The position numbers and the translations under genes are program-made. Below the pieces are notes generated by a model. That model did not search any database, was not told the DNA's origin, and saw only the letters and a program-made list of their open reading frames with translations. A stretch of DNA of 64,000 nt from Ctena decussata (taxonomy: Eukaryota > Mollusca > Bivalvia > Lucinida > Lucinidae), in contig OZ022510.1 of assembly GCA_963989385.1 (NCBI GenBank), forward strand, positions 35,097,448-35,161,447. The letters run 5' to 3'. Position 1 is the first letter of the stretch. Each line of letters opens with the position of its first letter. Shown here in pieces: positions 12,532 through 26,654 of the stretch.

Positions 12532-14913
12532 TGCCACAGTCTACCCTGTTTACTGTTCCATTTGACCCTTAACCTTTACCCTGCTGTTCCTTATGACCTT
12601 AAACATGTATTGTACTTCAACAAACAGTCAACTCTCAATATCTCCAACTAACTGATATCTCGAAGTAAATTTCCTGGTTCCAGCAAATTTTCTTTTAGAT
12701 ATCGGTAGTTTGAGATATCCGGAGTTGAACATCCCCTCCCACCAAACTAAGTCTGCCAGCGATGCCCAAAGGAATGTAAAAAATACTCACACTATTTGGG
12801 GGAATACTGTACCTTCAACCTACTGATATCTCAAAGTAAATTTCCTAGTCCCAGCAAATTTTCTTTGAGATATCGGTAGTTTGAGATGCCTGAAAATATA
12901 AAAAAAAGCGGCAACAAAAATTGAACTCACAAAGATACTAAAGCATGTTACATGTTGCAGTTGAAAGATAAATGTATGGGGTCCCTTTCTCTGAGTGTAC
13001 ATTATTTGCATCTGCTTCGACACTGTCTGCTATTGCATTTTTGAGCACGTCTGGCATAGCAGCTTGGCCCATCATCCACCCCTCCCAAGCTACTATGCCA
13101 GAATTACCCAAACTTTGCCATAGAGTCTACCCTGTTTGCTGTTCCATCTGACCTTACACATGTATTTATTTCAACAGACAGTCAACTCTCGATATCTCCA
13201 AACTACTGATATCTCAAAGTCAATTTTCTGGTCCCAGCAAATTTTCTTTGAGATATCGATAGTTTGAAATATCCAAAGTTGAACATCCCCCCACCAACCT
13301 AACTATGCCAGAATGCTCAAACTTTGCCACAGTCTACCCTGTTTACTGTTCCATATGATCCTTAACCTTTACCCTGCTCTTCCTTATGACCTTAAACATG
13401 TATTGTACTTCAACAAACAGTCAACTCTCAATATCTCCAACTTACTGATATCTCGAAAGAAATTTCCTGGTTCCAGCAAATTTTCTTTGAGATATCGGTA
13501 GTTTGAGATATCCGGAGTTGAACATCCCCTCCCACCAAACTAAGTCTGCCAGCGATGCCCAAAGGAATGTAAAAAATACTCACACTATTTGGGGGAATAC
13601 TGTACCTTCAACCTACTGATATCTCAAAGTAAATTTCCTGGTCCCAGCAAATTTTCTTTGAGATATCGGTAGTTTGAGATGCCTGAAAATATAAAATAAA
13701 AACGGCAGCAAAAATTGAACTCACAAACACACTAAAGCAGGTTACATGTTGCAGTTGAAAGATAAATGTATGAGGCCCTTTTCTCTGAGTCTACATTCTT
13801 TGCATCTGAATTGACACTGTTTGCTATTGCATTTTTGAGCACGTTTGGCATAGCAGCTTGGCCCATCATCCACCCCTCCCAAGCTACTATGCCAGAATTA
13901 CCCAAACTTTGCCATAGAGTCTACCCTGTTTGCAGTTCCATCTGACCTTACACATGTATTTATTTCAACAGACAGTCAACTCTCGATATCTCCAAACTAC
14001 TGATATCTCAAAGTCAATTTTCTGGTCCCAGCAAATTTTCTTTGAGATATCGGTAGTTTGAAATATCCAAAGTTGAACATCCCCCCCCACACCAACCTCA
14101 CTATGCCAGAATGCTCAAACTTTGCCACAATCTACCCTATTTACTGTTCGATATGATCCTTAACCTTTACCCTGCTGTTCCTTATGACCTTAAACATGTA
14201 TTGTACTTCAACAAACAGTCAACTCTCAATATCTCCAACTTACTGATATCTCGAAGTAAATTTCCTGGTTCCAGCAAATTTTCTTTGAGATATCGGTAGT
14301 TTGAGATATCCGGAGTTGAACATTACCTCTCGCCAAACTAAGTCTGCCAGCGATGCCCAAAGGAATGAAAAAAATACTCACACTATTTGGGGGAATACTG
14401 TACCTTCAACCTACTGATATTTCAAAGTTAATTTCCTGGTCCCAGCAAATTTTCTTTGAGATATCGGTAGTTTGAGATGCCTGAAAATATAAAATAAAAG
14501 CGGCAGCAAAAATTGAACTCACAAAGATACTAAAGCAGGTTACATGTTGCAGTTGAAAGATAAATGTATGGGGCCCCTTTCTCTGAGTCTACATTATTTG
14601 CATCTGAATTGACACTGTTTGCTATTGCATTTTTGAGCACGTCTGGCATAGCAGCTTGGCCCATCATCCACCCCTCCCAAGCTACTATGCCAGATCTACC
14701 CAAACTTAGCCATAGAGTCTACCCTGTTTGCTGTTCCATCTGACCTTACACATGTATTTATTTCAACAGTCAACTCTCGATATCTCCAAACTACTGATAT
14801 CTCAAAGTCAATTTTCTGGTCCCAGCAAATATTCTTTGCGATATCGGTAGTTTGAAATATCCGAGGTTGAACATCCCCCCCACCAACCTAACTATGCCAG
14901 AATACTCAAACTT
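12532..14913 (+). repeat. 3-monomer duplication inside HOR unit 1, copy 2 (period 2,382 bp)
   Basis: This is the second copy of the preceding unit. It ends inside the monomer at 14902, which then continues as the CTATTTACTG type seen at the matching place in units 2 and 3. Units 2 and 3 lack this duplication, so it arose in unit 1 alone after the HOR formed, or was lost from the others. Confidence 0.88.
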
Positions 14914-16370
14914 TGCCACAGTCTACCCTATTTACTGTTCCATATGATCCTTAACCTTTACCCTGCTGTTCCTTATGACCTTAAACATGTATTGTACTTC
15001 AACAAACAGTCAACTCTTAATATCTCCAAATTACTGATATCTCGAAGTAAATTTCCTGGTTCCAGCAAATTTTCTTTGAGATATCGGTAGTTTGAGATAT
15101 CCGGAGTTGAACATTACCCTTCACCAAACTAAGTCTGCCAGCGATGTCCAAAGGAATGAAAAAAATACTCACACTATTTGGGGGAATACTGTACCTTCAA
15201 CCTACTGATATTTCAAAGTTAATTTCCTGGTCCCAGCAAATTTTCTTTGAGATATCGGTAGTTTGAGTTGCCTGAAAATATAAAATAAAAGCGGCAGCAA
15301 AAACTGAACTCACAAAGATACTAAAGCAGGTTACATGTTGCAGTTGAAAGATAAATGTATGGGGCCCCTTTCTCTGAGTCTACATTATTTGCAGATGAAT
15401 TGACACTGTTTTCTATTGCATTTTTGAGCACGTCTGGCATTGCAGCTTGGCCCATCATCCACCCCTCCCAAGCTACTAAGCCAGAATTACCCAAACTTTG
15501 CCATAGAGTCTACCCTGTTTGCTGTTCCATCTGACCTTACACATGTATTTATTTCAACAGACAGTCAACTCTCGATATCTCCAAACTACTGATATCTCAA
15601 AGTCAATTTTCTGGTCCCAGCAAATTTTCTTTGAGATATCGGTAGTTTGAAATATCCAAAGTTGAACATCCCCCCTTTACCAACCTAACTATGCCAGAAT
15701 GCTCAAACTTTGCCACAGTCTACCCTATTTACTGTTCCATATGATCCTTAACCTTTACCCTGCTGTTCCTTATGACCTTAAACATGTATTGTACTTCAAC
15801 AAACAGTCAACTCTCAGTATCTCCAACTTACTGATATCTCGAAGTAAATTTTCTGGTTCAAGCAAATTTTCTTTGAGATATCGGTAGTTTGAGATATCCG
15901 GAGTTGAACATTACCTCTCGCCAAACTAAGTCTGCCAGCGATGCCCAAAGGAATGAAAAAAATACTCACACTATTTAGGGGAACACTGTAACTTCAACCT
16001 ACTGATATCTCAAAGTTAATTTCCTGGTCCCAGCAAATTTTCTTTGAGATATCGGTAGTTTGAGATGCCTGAAAATATAAAATAAAAGCGGCAGCAAAAA
16101 TTGAACTCACAAAGATACTAAAGCAGGTTACATGTTGCAGTTGAAAGATAAATGTATGAGGCCCCTTTCTCTGAGTCTGAATTGACACTGTTTGCTATTG
16201 CATTTTTGAGCACGTCTGGCATAGCAGCTTGGCCCATCATCCACCCCTCCCAAGCTACTATGCCAGAATTACCCAAACTTTGCCATAGAGTCTACCCTGT
16301 TTGCTTTTCCAATTGACCTTACACATGTATTTATTTCAACAGACAGTCAACTCTCGATATCTCCAAACTA

Positions 16371-16380
16371 CTGATGTTCC
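16371..16380 (+). other. ~173-bp deletion junction (palindrome A to subunit B)
   Basis: CCAAACTACTGAT in the left arm of palindrome A is joined to GTTCCTTATGACC of subunit B. About 173 bp, including most of palindrome A and the B leader, are missing. This is the first monomer of HOR unit 2. The same junction occurs at 25799 and 35225. Confidence 0.88.
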
Positions 16381-16783
16381 TTATGACCTTAAACATGTAT
16401 TGTACTTCAACAAACAGTCAACTCTCAATATCTCCAACTTACTGATATCTCGAAGTAAATTTCCTGGTTCCAGCAAATTTTCTTTGAGATATCGGTAGTT
16501 TGAGATATCCGGAGTTGAACATCCCCTCCCACCAAACTAAGTCTGCCAGAGATGCCTAAAGGAATGTAAAAAAATACTCACACTATTTGGGGGAATACTG
16601 TACCTTCAACCTACTGATATCTCAAAGTAAATTTCCTGGTCCCAGCAAATTTTCTTTGAGATATCGGTAGTTTGAGATGCCTGAAAATATAAAATAAAAG
16701 CGGCAGCAAAAATTGAACTCACAAAGACACTAAAGCAGGTTACATGTTGCAGTTGAAAGATAAATGTATGAGGCCATTTTCTC

Positions 16784-17231
16784 TGAGTCTACATTATTTG
16801 CATCTGAATTGACACTGTTTGCTATTGCATTTTTGAGCACGTCTGGCATAGCAGCTTGGCCCATCATCCACCCCTCCCAAGCTACTATGCCAGAATTACC
16901 CAAACTTTGCCATAGAGTCTACCCTGTTTGCTGTTCCATCTGACCTTACACATGTATTTATTTCAACAGACAGTCAACTCTCGATATCTCCAAACTACTG
17001 ATATCTCTGAGTCTACATTATTTGCATCTGAATTGACACTGTTTGCTATTGCATTTTTGAGCACGTCTAGCATAGCAGCTTGGCCCATCATCCACCCCTC
17101 CCAAGCTACTATGCCAGAATTACCCAAACTTTGCCATAGAGTCTACCCTGTTTGCTGTTCCATCTGACCTTACACATGTATTTATTTCAACAGACAGTAA
17201 ACTGTCGATATCTCCAAACTACTGATATCTC
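16784..17231 (+). repeat. 224-bp internal duplication (two copies), HOR unit 2
   Basis: Copies are 16784-17007 and 17008-17231. The join is the same as at 3571, so one ancestral event is shared by all units of the 12-mer HOR. The second copy has CGTCTAGCATAG where most have CGTCTGGCATAG, also seen in unit 3. Confidence 0.9.
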
Positions 17232-20200
17232 AAAGTCAATTTTCTGGTCCCAGCAAATTTTCTTTGAGATATCGGTAGTTTGAAATATCCAAAGTTGAAC
17301 ATCCCCCCCACTTCAACCTAACTATGCCAGAATGCTCAAACTTTGCCACAGTCTACCCTATTTACTGTTCCATATGATCCTTAACCTTTACCCTGCTGTT
17401 CCTTATGACCTTAAACATGTATTGTACTTCAACAAACAGTCAACTCTCAGTATCTCCAACTTACTGATATCTCGAAGTAAATTTTCTGGTTCAAGCAAAT
17501 TTTCTTTGAGATATCGGTAGTTTGAGATATCCGGAGTTGAACATTACCTCTCGCCAAACTAAGTCTGCCAGCGATGCCCAAAGGAATGAAAAAAATACTC
17601 ACACTATTTAGGGGAACACTGTAACTTCAACCTACTGATATCTCAAAGTTAATTTCCTGGTCCCAGCAAATTTTCTTTGAGATATCGGTAGTTTGAGATG
17701 CCTGAAAATATAAAATAAAAGCGGCAGCAAAAATTGAACTCACAAAGATACTAAAGCAGGTTACATGTTGCAGTTGAAAGATAAATGTATGGGGCCCCTT
17801 TCTCTGAGTCTACATTATTTGCATCTGAATTGACACTGTTTGCTATTGCATTTCTGAGCACGTCTGGCATAGCAGCTTGGCCCATCATCCACCCCTCCCA
17901 AGCTACTATGCCAGAACTACCCAAACTTTGCCATAGAGTCTACCCTGTTTGCTGTTCCATCTGACCTTACACATGTATTTATTTCAACAGTCAACTCTCG
18001 ATATCTCCAAACTACTGATATCTCAAAGTCAATTTTCTGGTCCCAGCAAATTTTCTTTGCGATATCGGTAGTTTGAAATATCCAAAGTTGAACATCCCCC
18101 CCACCAACCTAACTATGCCAGAATACTCAAACTTTGCCACAGTCTACCCTATTTACTGTTCCATATGATCCTTAACCTTTACCCTGCTGTTCCTTATGAC
18201 CTTAAACATGTATTGTACTTCAACAAACAGTCAACTCTTAATATCTCCAAATTACTGATATCTCGAAGTAAATTTCCTGGTTCCAGCAAATTTTCTTTGA
18301 GATATCGGTAGTTTGAGATATCCGGAATTGAACATTACCCTTCACCAAACTAAGTCTGCCAGCGATGTCCAAAGGAATGAAAAAAATACTCACACTATTT
18401 GGGGGAATACTGTACCTTCAACCTACTGATATCTCAAAGTTAATTTCCTGGTCCCAGCAAATTTTCTTTGAGATATCGGTAGTTTGAGTTGCCTGAAAAT
18501 ATAAAATAAAAGCGGCAGCAAAAATTGAAATCACAAAGATACTAAAGCAGGTTACATGTTGCAGTTGAAAGATAAATGTATGGGGCCCCTTTCTCTGAGT
18601 CTACATTATTTGCAGCTGAATTGACACTGTTTTCTATTGCATTTTTGAGCACGTCTGGCATAGCAGCTTGGCCCATCATCCACCCCTCCCAAGCTACTAT
18701 GCCAGAATTACCCAAACTTTGCCATAGAGTCTACCCTGTTTGCTGTTCCATCTGACCTTACACATGTATTTATTTCAACAGACAGTCAACTCTCGATATC
18801 TCCAAACTACTGATATCTCAAAGTCAATTTTCAGGTCCCAGCAAATTTTCTTTGAGATATCGGTAGTTTGAAATATCCAAAGTTGAACATCCCCCCACAC
18901 CAACCTAACTATGCCAGAATGCTCAAACTTTGCCACAGTCTACCCTATTTACTGTTCCATATGATCCTTAACCTTTACCCTGCTGTTCCTTATGACCTTA
19001 AACATGTATTGTAGTTCAACAAACAGTCAACTCTCAATATCTCCAACTTACTGATATCTCGAAGTAAATTTCCTGATTCAAGCAAATTTTCTTTGAGATA
19101 TCGGTAGTTTGAGATATCCGGAGTTGAACATTACCTCTCGCCAAACTAAGTCTGCCAGCGATGCCCAAAGCAATGAAAAAAATACTCACACTATTTGGGG
19201 GAATACTGTACCTTCAACCTACTGATATCTCAGAGTTAATTTCCTTGTCCCAGCAAATTTTCTTTGAGATATCGGTAGTTTGAGATGCCTGAAAATATAA
19301 AATAAAAGCGGCAGCAAAAATTGAACTCACAAGGATACTAAAGCAGGTTACATGTTGCAGTTGAAAGATAAATAAATGTATGGGGCCCCTTTCTCTGAGT
19401 CTACATTATTTGCATCTGAATTGACACTGTTTGCTATTGCATTTTTGAGCACGTCTGGCATAGCAGCTTGGCCCATCATCCACCCCTCCCAAGCTACTAT
19501 GCCAGAACTACCCAAACTTTGCCATAGAGTCTTCCCTGTTTGCTGTTCCATCTGACCTTACACATGTATTTATTTCAACAGACAGTCAACTCTCGATATC
19601 TCCAAACTACTGATATCTCAAAGTCAATTTTCTGGTCCCAGCAAATTTTCTTTGAGATATCGGTAGTTTGAAATATCCAAAGTTGAACATCCCCCCCACC
19701 AACCTAACTATGCCAGAATGCTCAAACTTTGCCACAGTCTACCCTATTTACTGTTCCATATGATCCTTAACCTTTACCCTGCTGTTCCTTATGACCTTAA
19801 ACATGTATTGTACTTCAACAAACAGTCAACTCTCAATATCTCCAAATTACTGATATCTCGAATGAAATTTCCTGGTTCCAGCAAATTTTCTTTGAGATAT
19901 CGGTAGTTTGAGATATCCGGAGTTGAACATTACCTCTCACCAAACTAAGTCTGCCAGCGATGCCCAAAGGAATGAAAAAAATACTCACACTATTTGGGGG
20001 AATACTGTACCTTCAACCTACTGATATCTCAAAGTAAATTTCCTGGTCCCAGCAAATTTTCTTTGAGATATCGGTAGTTTGAGATGCCTGAAAATATAAA
20101 ATAAAAGCGGCAGCAAAAATTGAACTCACAAAGATACTAAAGCAGGTTACATGTTGCAGTTGAAAGATAGATGTATGGGGCCCCTTTCTCTGAGTCTACA

Positions 20201-20512
20201 TTATTTGCATCTGAATTGCCACTGTTTGCCATTGCATTTTTGAGCACGTCTGGCATAGCAGCTTGGCCCATCATCCACCCCTCCCAAGCTACTATGCCAG
20301 AATTACTCAAACTTTCCCATAGAGTCTACCCTGTTTGCTGTTCCATCTGACCTTACACATGTATTTATTTCAACAGACAGTAAACTGTCGATATCTCCAA
20401 ACACCTGATATCTCAAAGTCAATTTTCTGGTCCCAGCAAATTTTCTTTGAGATATCGGTAGTTTGAAATATCCAAAGTTGAACATCCCACCCACCAAACT
20501 AACTGTGCCAGA

Positions 20513-21135
20513 ATGCTCAAACTTTGCCACAGTCTACCCTGTTTACTGTTCCATATGACCCTTAACCTTTACCCTGCTGTTCCTTATGACCTTAAACAAG
20601 TACTGTACTTCAACAAACAGTCAACTCTCAATATCTCCAACTTACTGATATCTCGAAGTAAATTTCCTGGTTCCAGCAAATTTTCTTTGAGATATCGGTA
20701 GTTTGAGATGCCTGAAAATATAAAAAAAAAGCGGCAACAAAAATTGAACTCACAAAGATACTAAAGCATGTTACATGTTGCAGTTGAAAGATAAATGTAT
20801 GGGGTCCCTTTGTCTAAGTCTACATTATTTGCATCTGCTTCGACACTGTCTGCTATTGCATTTTTGAGCACGTCTGGCATAGCAGCTTGGCCCATCATCC
20901 ACCCCTCCCAAGTTACTATGCCAGAATTACCCAAACTTTGCCATAGAGTCTACCCTGTTTGCTGTTCCATCTGACCTTACACATGTATTTATTTCAACAG
21001 ACAGTCAACTCTCGATATCTCCAAACTACTGATATCTCAAAGTCAATTTTCTGGTCCCAGCAAATTTTCTTTGAGATATCGATAGTTTGAAATATCCAAA
21101 GTTGAACATCCCCCCACCAACCTAACTATGCCAGA
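20513..21135 (+). repeat. Short monomer (623 bp), HOR unit 2
   Basis: Same B-to-C fusion as at 8721, at an offset of 11,792 bp. Confidence 0.9.
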
Positions 21136-24100
21136 ATGCTCAAACTTTGCCACAGTCTACCCTGTTTACTGTTCCATATGACCCTAAACCTTTACCCTGC
21201 TGTTCCTTATGACCTTAAACATGTATTGTACTTCAACAAACAGTCAACTCTCAATATCTCCAACTTACTGATATCTCGAAGTAAATTTCCTGGTTCCAGC
21301 AAATTTTCTTTGAGATATCGGTAGTTTGAGATATCCGGAGTTGAACATCCCCTCCCACCAAACTAAGTCTGCCAGCGATGCCCAAAGGAATGTAAAAAAT
21401 ACTCACACTATTTGGGGGAATACTGTACCTTCAACCTACTGATATCTCAAAGTTAATTTCCTGGTCCCAGCAAATTTTCTTTGAGATATCGGTAGTTTGA
21501 GATGCCTGAAAATATAAAATAAAAGCGGCAGCAAAAATTGAACTCACAAAGACACTAAAGCAGGTTACATGTTGCAGTTGAAAGATAAATGTATGAGGCC
21601 CTTTTCTCTGAGTCTACATTCTTTGCATCTGAATTGACACTGTTTGCTATTGCATTTTTGAGCACGTCTGGCATAGCAGCTTGGCCCATCATCCACCCCT
21701 CCCAAGCTACTATGCCAGAATTACCCAAACTTTGCCATAGAGTCTACCCTGTTTGCTGTTCCATCTGACCTTACACATGTATTTATTTCAACAGACAGTC
21801 AACTCTCGATATCTCCAAACTGCTGATATCTCAAAGTCAATTTTCTGGTCCCAGCAAATTTTCTTTGAGATATCGGTAGTTTGAAATATCCAAAGTTGAA
21901 CACACCCTCACCAACCTAACTATGCCAGAATGCTCAAACTTTGCCACAGTCTACCCTGTTAACTGTTCCATTTGACCCTTAACCTTTACCCTGCTGTTCC
22001 TTATGACCTTAAACATGTATTGTACTTCAACAAACAGTCAACTCTCAATATCTCCAACTAACTGATATCTCGAAGTAAATTTCCTGGTTCCAGCAAATTT
22101 TCTTTTAGATATCGGTAGTTTGAGATATCCGGAGTTGAACATCCCCTCCCACCAAACTAAGTCTGCCAGCGATGCCCAAAGGAATGTAAAAAATACTCAC
22201 ACTATTTGGGGGAATACTGTACATTAAACCTACTGATATCTCAAAGTAAATTTCCTAGTCCCAGCAAATTTTCTTTGAGATATCGGTAGTTTGAGATGCC
22301 TGAAAATATAAAAAAAAGCGGCAACAAAAATTGAACTCACAAAGATACTAAAGCATGTTACATGTTGCAGTTGAAAGATAAATGTATGGGGTCCCTTTCT
22401 CTGAGTGTACATTATTTGCATCTGCTTCGACACTGTCTGCTATTGCATTTTTGAGCACGTCTGGCATAGCAGCTTGGCCCATCATCCACCCCTCCCAAGC
22501 TACTATGCCAGAATTACCCAAACTTTGCCATAGGGTCTACCCTGTTTGCTGTTCCATCTGACCTTACACATGTATTTATTTCAACAGACAGTCAACTCTC
22601 GATATCTCCAAACTACTGATATCTCAAAGTCAATTTTCTGGTCCCAGCAAATTTTCTTTGAGATATCGATAGTTTGAAATATCCAAAGTTGAACATCCCC
22701 CCACCAACCTAACTATGCCAGAATGCTCAAACTTTGCCACAGTCTACCCTGTTTACTGTTCCATATGACCCTTAACCTTTACCCTGCTCTTCCTTATGAC
22801 CTTAAACATGTATTGTACTTCAACAAACAGTCAACTCTCAATATCTCCAACTTACTGATATCTCGAAGTAAATTTCCTGGTTCCAGCAAATTTTCTTTGA
22901 GATATCGGTAGTTTGAGATATCCGGAGTTGAACATCCCCTCCCACCAAACTAAGTCTGCCAGCGATGCTTAAAGGAATGTAAAAAATACTCACACTATTT
23001 GGGGGAATACTGTACCTTCAACCTACTGATATCTCAAAGTAAATTTCCTGGTCCCAGCAAATTTTCTTTGAGATATCGGTAGTTTGAGATGCCTGAAAAT
23101 ATAAAATAAAAACGGCAGCAAAAATTGAACTCACAAAGACACTAAAGCAGGTTACATGTTGCAGTTGAAAGATAAATGTATGAGGCCCTTTTCTCTGAGT
23201 CTACATTCTTTGCATCTGAATTGACAATGTTTGCTATTGCATTTTTGAGCACGTTTGGCATAGCAGCTTGGCCCATCATCCACCCCTCCCAAGCTACTAT
23301 GCCAGAATTACCCAAACTTTGCCATAGAGTCTACCCTGTTTGCAGTTCCATCTGACCTTACACATGTATTTATTTCAACAGACAGTCAACTCTCGATATC
23401 TCCAAACTACTGATATCTCAAAGTCAATTTTCTGGTCCCAGCAAATTTTCTTTGAGATATCGGTAGTTTGAAATATCCAAAGTTGAACATCCCCCCACAC
23501 CAACCTCACTATGCAAGAATGCTCAAACTTTGCCACAATCTACCATATTTACTGTTCGATATGATCCTTAACCTTTACCCTGCTGTTCCTTATGACCTTA
23601 AACATGTATTGTACTTCAACAAACAGTCAACTCTCAATATCTCCAACTTACTGATATCTCGAAGTAAATTTCCTGGTTCCAGCAAATTTTCTTTGAGATA
23701 TCGGTAGTTTGAGATATCCGGAGTTGAACATTACCTCTCGCCAAACTAAGTCTGCCAGCGATGCCCAAAGGAATGAAAAAAATACTCACACTATTTGGGG
23801 GAATACTGTACCTTCAACCTACTGATATTTCAAAGTTAATTTCCTGGTCCCAGCAAATTTTCTTTGAGATATCGGTAGTTTGAGATGCCTGAAAATATAA
23901 AATAAAAGCGGCAGCAAAAATTGAACTCACAAAGATACTAAAGCACGTTACATGTTGCAGTTGAAAGATAAATGTATGGGGCCCCTTTCTCTGAGTCTAC
24001 ATTATTTGCATCTGAATTGACACTGTTTGCTATTGCATTTTTGAGCACGTCTGGCATAGCAGCTTGGCCCATCATCCACCCCTCCCAAGCTACTATGCCA

Positions 24101-25793
24101 GATCTACCCAAACTTAGCCATAGAGTCTACCCTGTTTGCTGTTCCATCTGACCTTACACATGTATTTATTTCAACAGTCAACTCTCGATATCTCCAAACT
24201 ACTGATATCTCAAAGTCAATTTTCTGGTCCCAGCAAATTTTCTTTGCGATATCGGTAGTTTGAAATATCCGAGGTTGAACATCCCCCCCACCAACCTAAC
24301 TATGCCAGAATACTCAAACTTTGCCACAGTCTACCCTATTTACTGTTCCATATGATCCTTAACCTTTACCCTGCTGTTCCTTATGACCTTAAACATGTAT
24401 TGTACTTCAACAAACAGTCAACTCTTAATATCTCCAAATTACTGATATCTCGAAGTAAATTTCCTGGTTCCAGCAAATTTTCTTTGAGATATCGGTAGTT
24501 TGAGATATCCGGAGTTGAACATTACCCTTCACCAAACTAAGTCTGCCAGCGATGTCCAAAGGAATGAAAAAAATACTCACACTATTTGGGGGAATACTGT
24601 ACCTTCAACCTACTGATATTTCAAAGTTAATTTCCTGGTCCCAGCAAATTTTCTTTGAGATATCGGTAGTTTGAGTTGCCTGAAAATATAAAATAAAAGC
24701 GGCAGCAAAAACTGAACTCACAAAGATACTAAAGCAGGTTACATGTTGCAGTTGAAAGATAAATGTATGGGGCCCCTTTCTCTGAGTCTACATTATTTGC
24801 AGATGAATTGACACTGTTTTCTATTGCATTTTTGAGCACGTCTGGCATAGCAGCTTGGCCCATCATCCACCCCTCCCAAGCTACTAAGCCAGAATTACCC
24901 AAACTTTGCCATAGAGTCTACCCTGTTTGCTGTTCCATCTGACCTTACACATGTATTTATTTCAACAGACAGTCAACTCTCGATATCTCCAAACTACTGA
25001 TATCTCAAAGTCAATTTTCTGGTCCCAGCAAATTTTCTTTGAGATATCGGTAGTTTGAAATATCCAAAGTTGAACATCCCCCCCACACCAACCTAACTAT
25101 GCCAGAATGCTCAAACTTTGCCACAGTCTACCCTATTTACTGTTCCATATGATCCTTAACCTTTACCCTGCTGTTCCTTATGACCTTAAACATGTATTGT
25201 ACTTCAACAAACAGTCAACTCTCAGTATCTCCAACTTACTGATATCTCGAAGTAAATTTTCTGGTTCAAGCAAATTTTCTTTGAGATATCGGTAGTTTGA
25301 GATATCCGGAGTTGAACATTACCTCTCGCCAAACTAAGTCTGCCAGCGATGCCCAAAGGAATGAAAAAAATACTCACACTATTTAGGGGAACACTGTAAC
25401 TTCAACCTACTGATATCTCAAAGTTAATTTCCTGGTCCCAGCAAATTTTCTTTGAGATATCGGTAGTTTGAGATGCCTGAAAATATAAAATAAAAGCGGC
25501 AGCAAAAATTGAACTCACAAAGATACTAAAGCAGGTTACATGTTGCAGTTGAAAGATAAATGTATGGGGCCCCTTTCTCTGAGTCTACATTATTTGCATC
25601 TGAATTGACACTGTTTGCTATTGCATTTCTGAGCACGTCTGGCATAGCAGCTTGGCCCATCATCCACCCCTCCCAAGCTACTATGCCAGAACTACCCAAA
25701 CTTTGCCATAGAGTCTACCCTGTTTGCTGTTCCATCTGACCTTACACATGTATTTATTTCAACAGACAGTCAACTCTCGATATCTCCAAACTA

Positions 25794-25803
25794 CTGATGT
25801 TCC
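25794..25803 (+). other. ~173-bp deletion junction, HOR unit 3
   Basis: Identical join to that at 16376, offset 9,423 bp. Confidence 0.88.
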
Positions 25804-26206
25804 TTATGACCTTAAACATGTATTGTACTTCAACAAACAGTCAACTCTCAATATCTCCAACTTACTGATATCTCGAAGTAAATTTCCTGGTTCCAGCAAA
25901 TTTTCTTTGAGATATCGGTAGTTTGAGATATCCGGAGTTGAACATCCCCTCCCACCAAACTAAGTCTGCCAGAGATGCCTAAAGGAATGTAAAAAAATAC
26001 TCACACTATTTGGGGGAATACTGTACCTTCAACCTACTGATATCTCAAAGTAAATTTCCTGGTCCCAGCAAATTTTCTTTGAGATATCGGTAGTTTGAGA
26101 TGCCTGAAAATATAAAATAAAAGCGGCAGCAAAAATTGAACTCACAAAGACACTAAAGCAGGTTACATGTTGCAGTTGAAAGATAAATGTATGAGGCCAT
26201 TTTCTC

Positions 26207-26654
26207 TGAGTCTACATTATTTGCATCTGAATTGACACTGTTTGCTATTGCATTTTTGAGCACGTCTGGCATAGCAGCTTGGCCCATCATCCACCCCTCC
26301 CAAGCTACTATGCCAGAATTACCCAAACTTTGCCATAGAGTCTACCCTGTTTGCTGTTCCATCTGACCTTACACATGTATTTATTTCAACAGACAGTCAA
26401 CTCTCGATATCTCCAAACTACTGATATCTCTGAGTCTACATTATTTGCATCTGAATTGACACTGTTTGCTATTGCATTTTTGAGCACGTCTAGCATAGCA
26501 GCTTGGCCCATCATCCACCCCTCCCAAGCTACTATGCCAGAATTACCCAAACTTTGCCATAGAGTCTACCCTGTTTGCTGTTCCATCTGACCTTACACAT
26601 GTATTTATTTCAACAGACAGTCAACTCTCGATATCTCCAAACTACTGATATCTC
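26207..26654 (+). repeat. 224-bp internal duplication (two copies), HOR unit 3
   Basis: Copies are 26207-26430 and 26431-26654, offset 9,423 bp from unit 2. Confidence 0.9.

Larger units (their letters stand above)
5483..16375 (+). repeat. 12-monomer HOR, unit 1 (rearranged, 10,893 bp)
   Basis: Anchors are 5483, 6338, 7129, 7926, 8721, 9344, 10138, 10931, 11729, 12520, 13313, 14111, 14902 and 15699. They align in order with unit 2 positions 1, 2, 3, 4/5 fused, 6, 7, 8, 9, 10, 11 (fused to 8), 9, 10, 11 and 12. Relative to the 12-mer this unit lost one monomer: 7926 carries markers of both 18919 and 19718. It gained three through the 2,382-bp duplication. The offset to unit 2 is 11,792 bp before the duplication and about 9,410 bp after it, a difference of one duplication length. 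Its first monomer has a different upstream deletion from units 2 and 3, although both have the 224-bp duplication. Confidence 0.85.
16376..25798 (+). repeat. 12-monomer HOR, unit 2 (9,423 bp)
   Basis: Monomers start with the deletion hybrid at 16376 (GTTCCTTATG placed directly after CTACTGAT), then 17332, 18123, 18919, 19718, 20513, 21136, 21930, 22723, 23519, 24310 and 25107. Each position matches unit 3 at an offset of 9,422-9,423 bp. Position-specific markers include the AATACTC start (18123, 24310), a four-base AATA expansion near 19371, the 623-bp short monomer (20513) and a D spacer with CTTCGACACTGTCTGC (20836, 22430). Just upstream, a 15-bp deletion at about 16180 removed the ATTTGCAT motif from this copy only. 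Confidence 0.92.
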
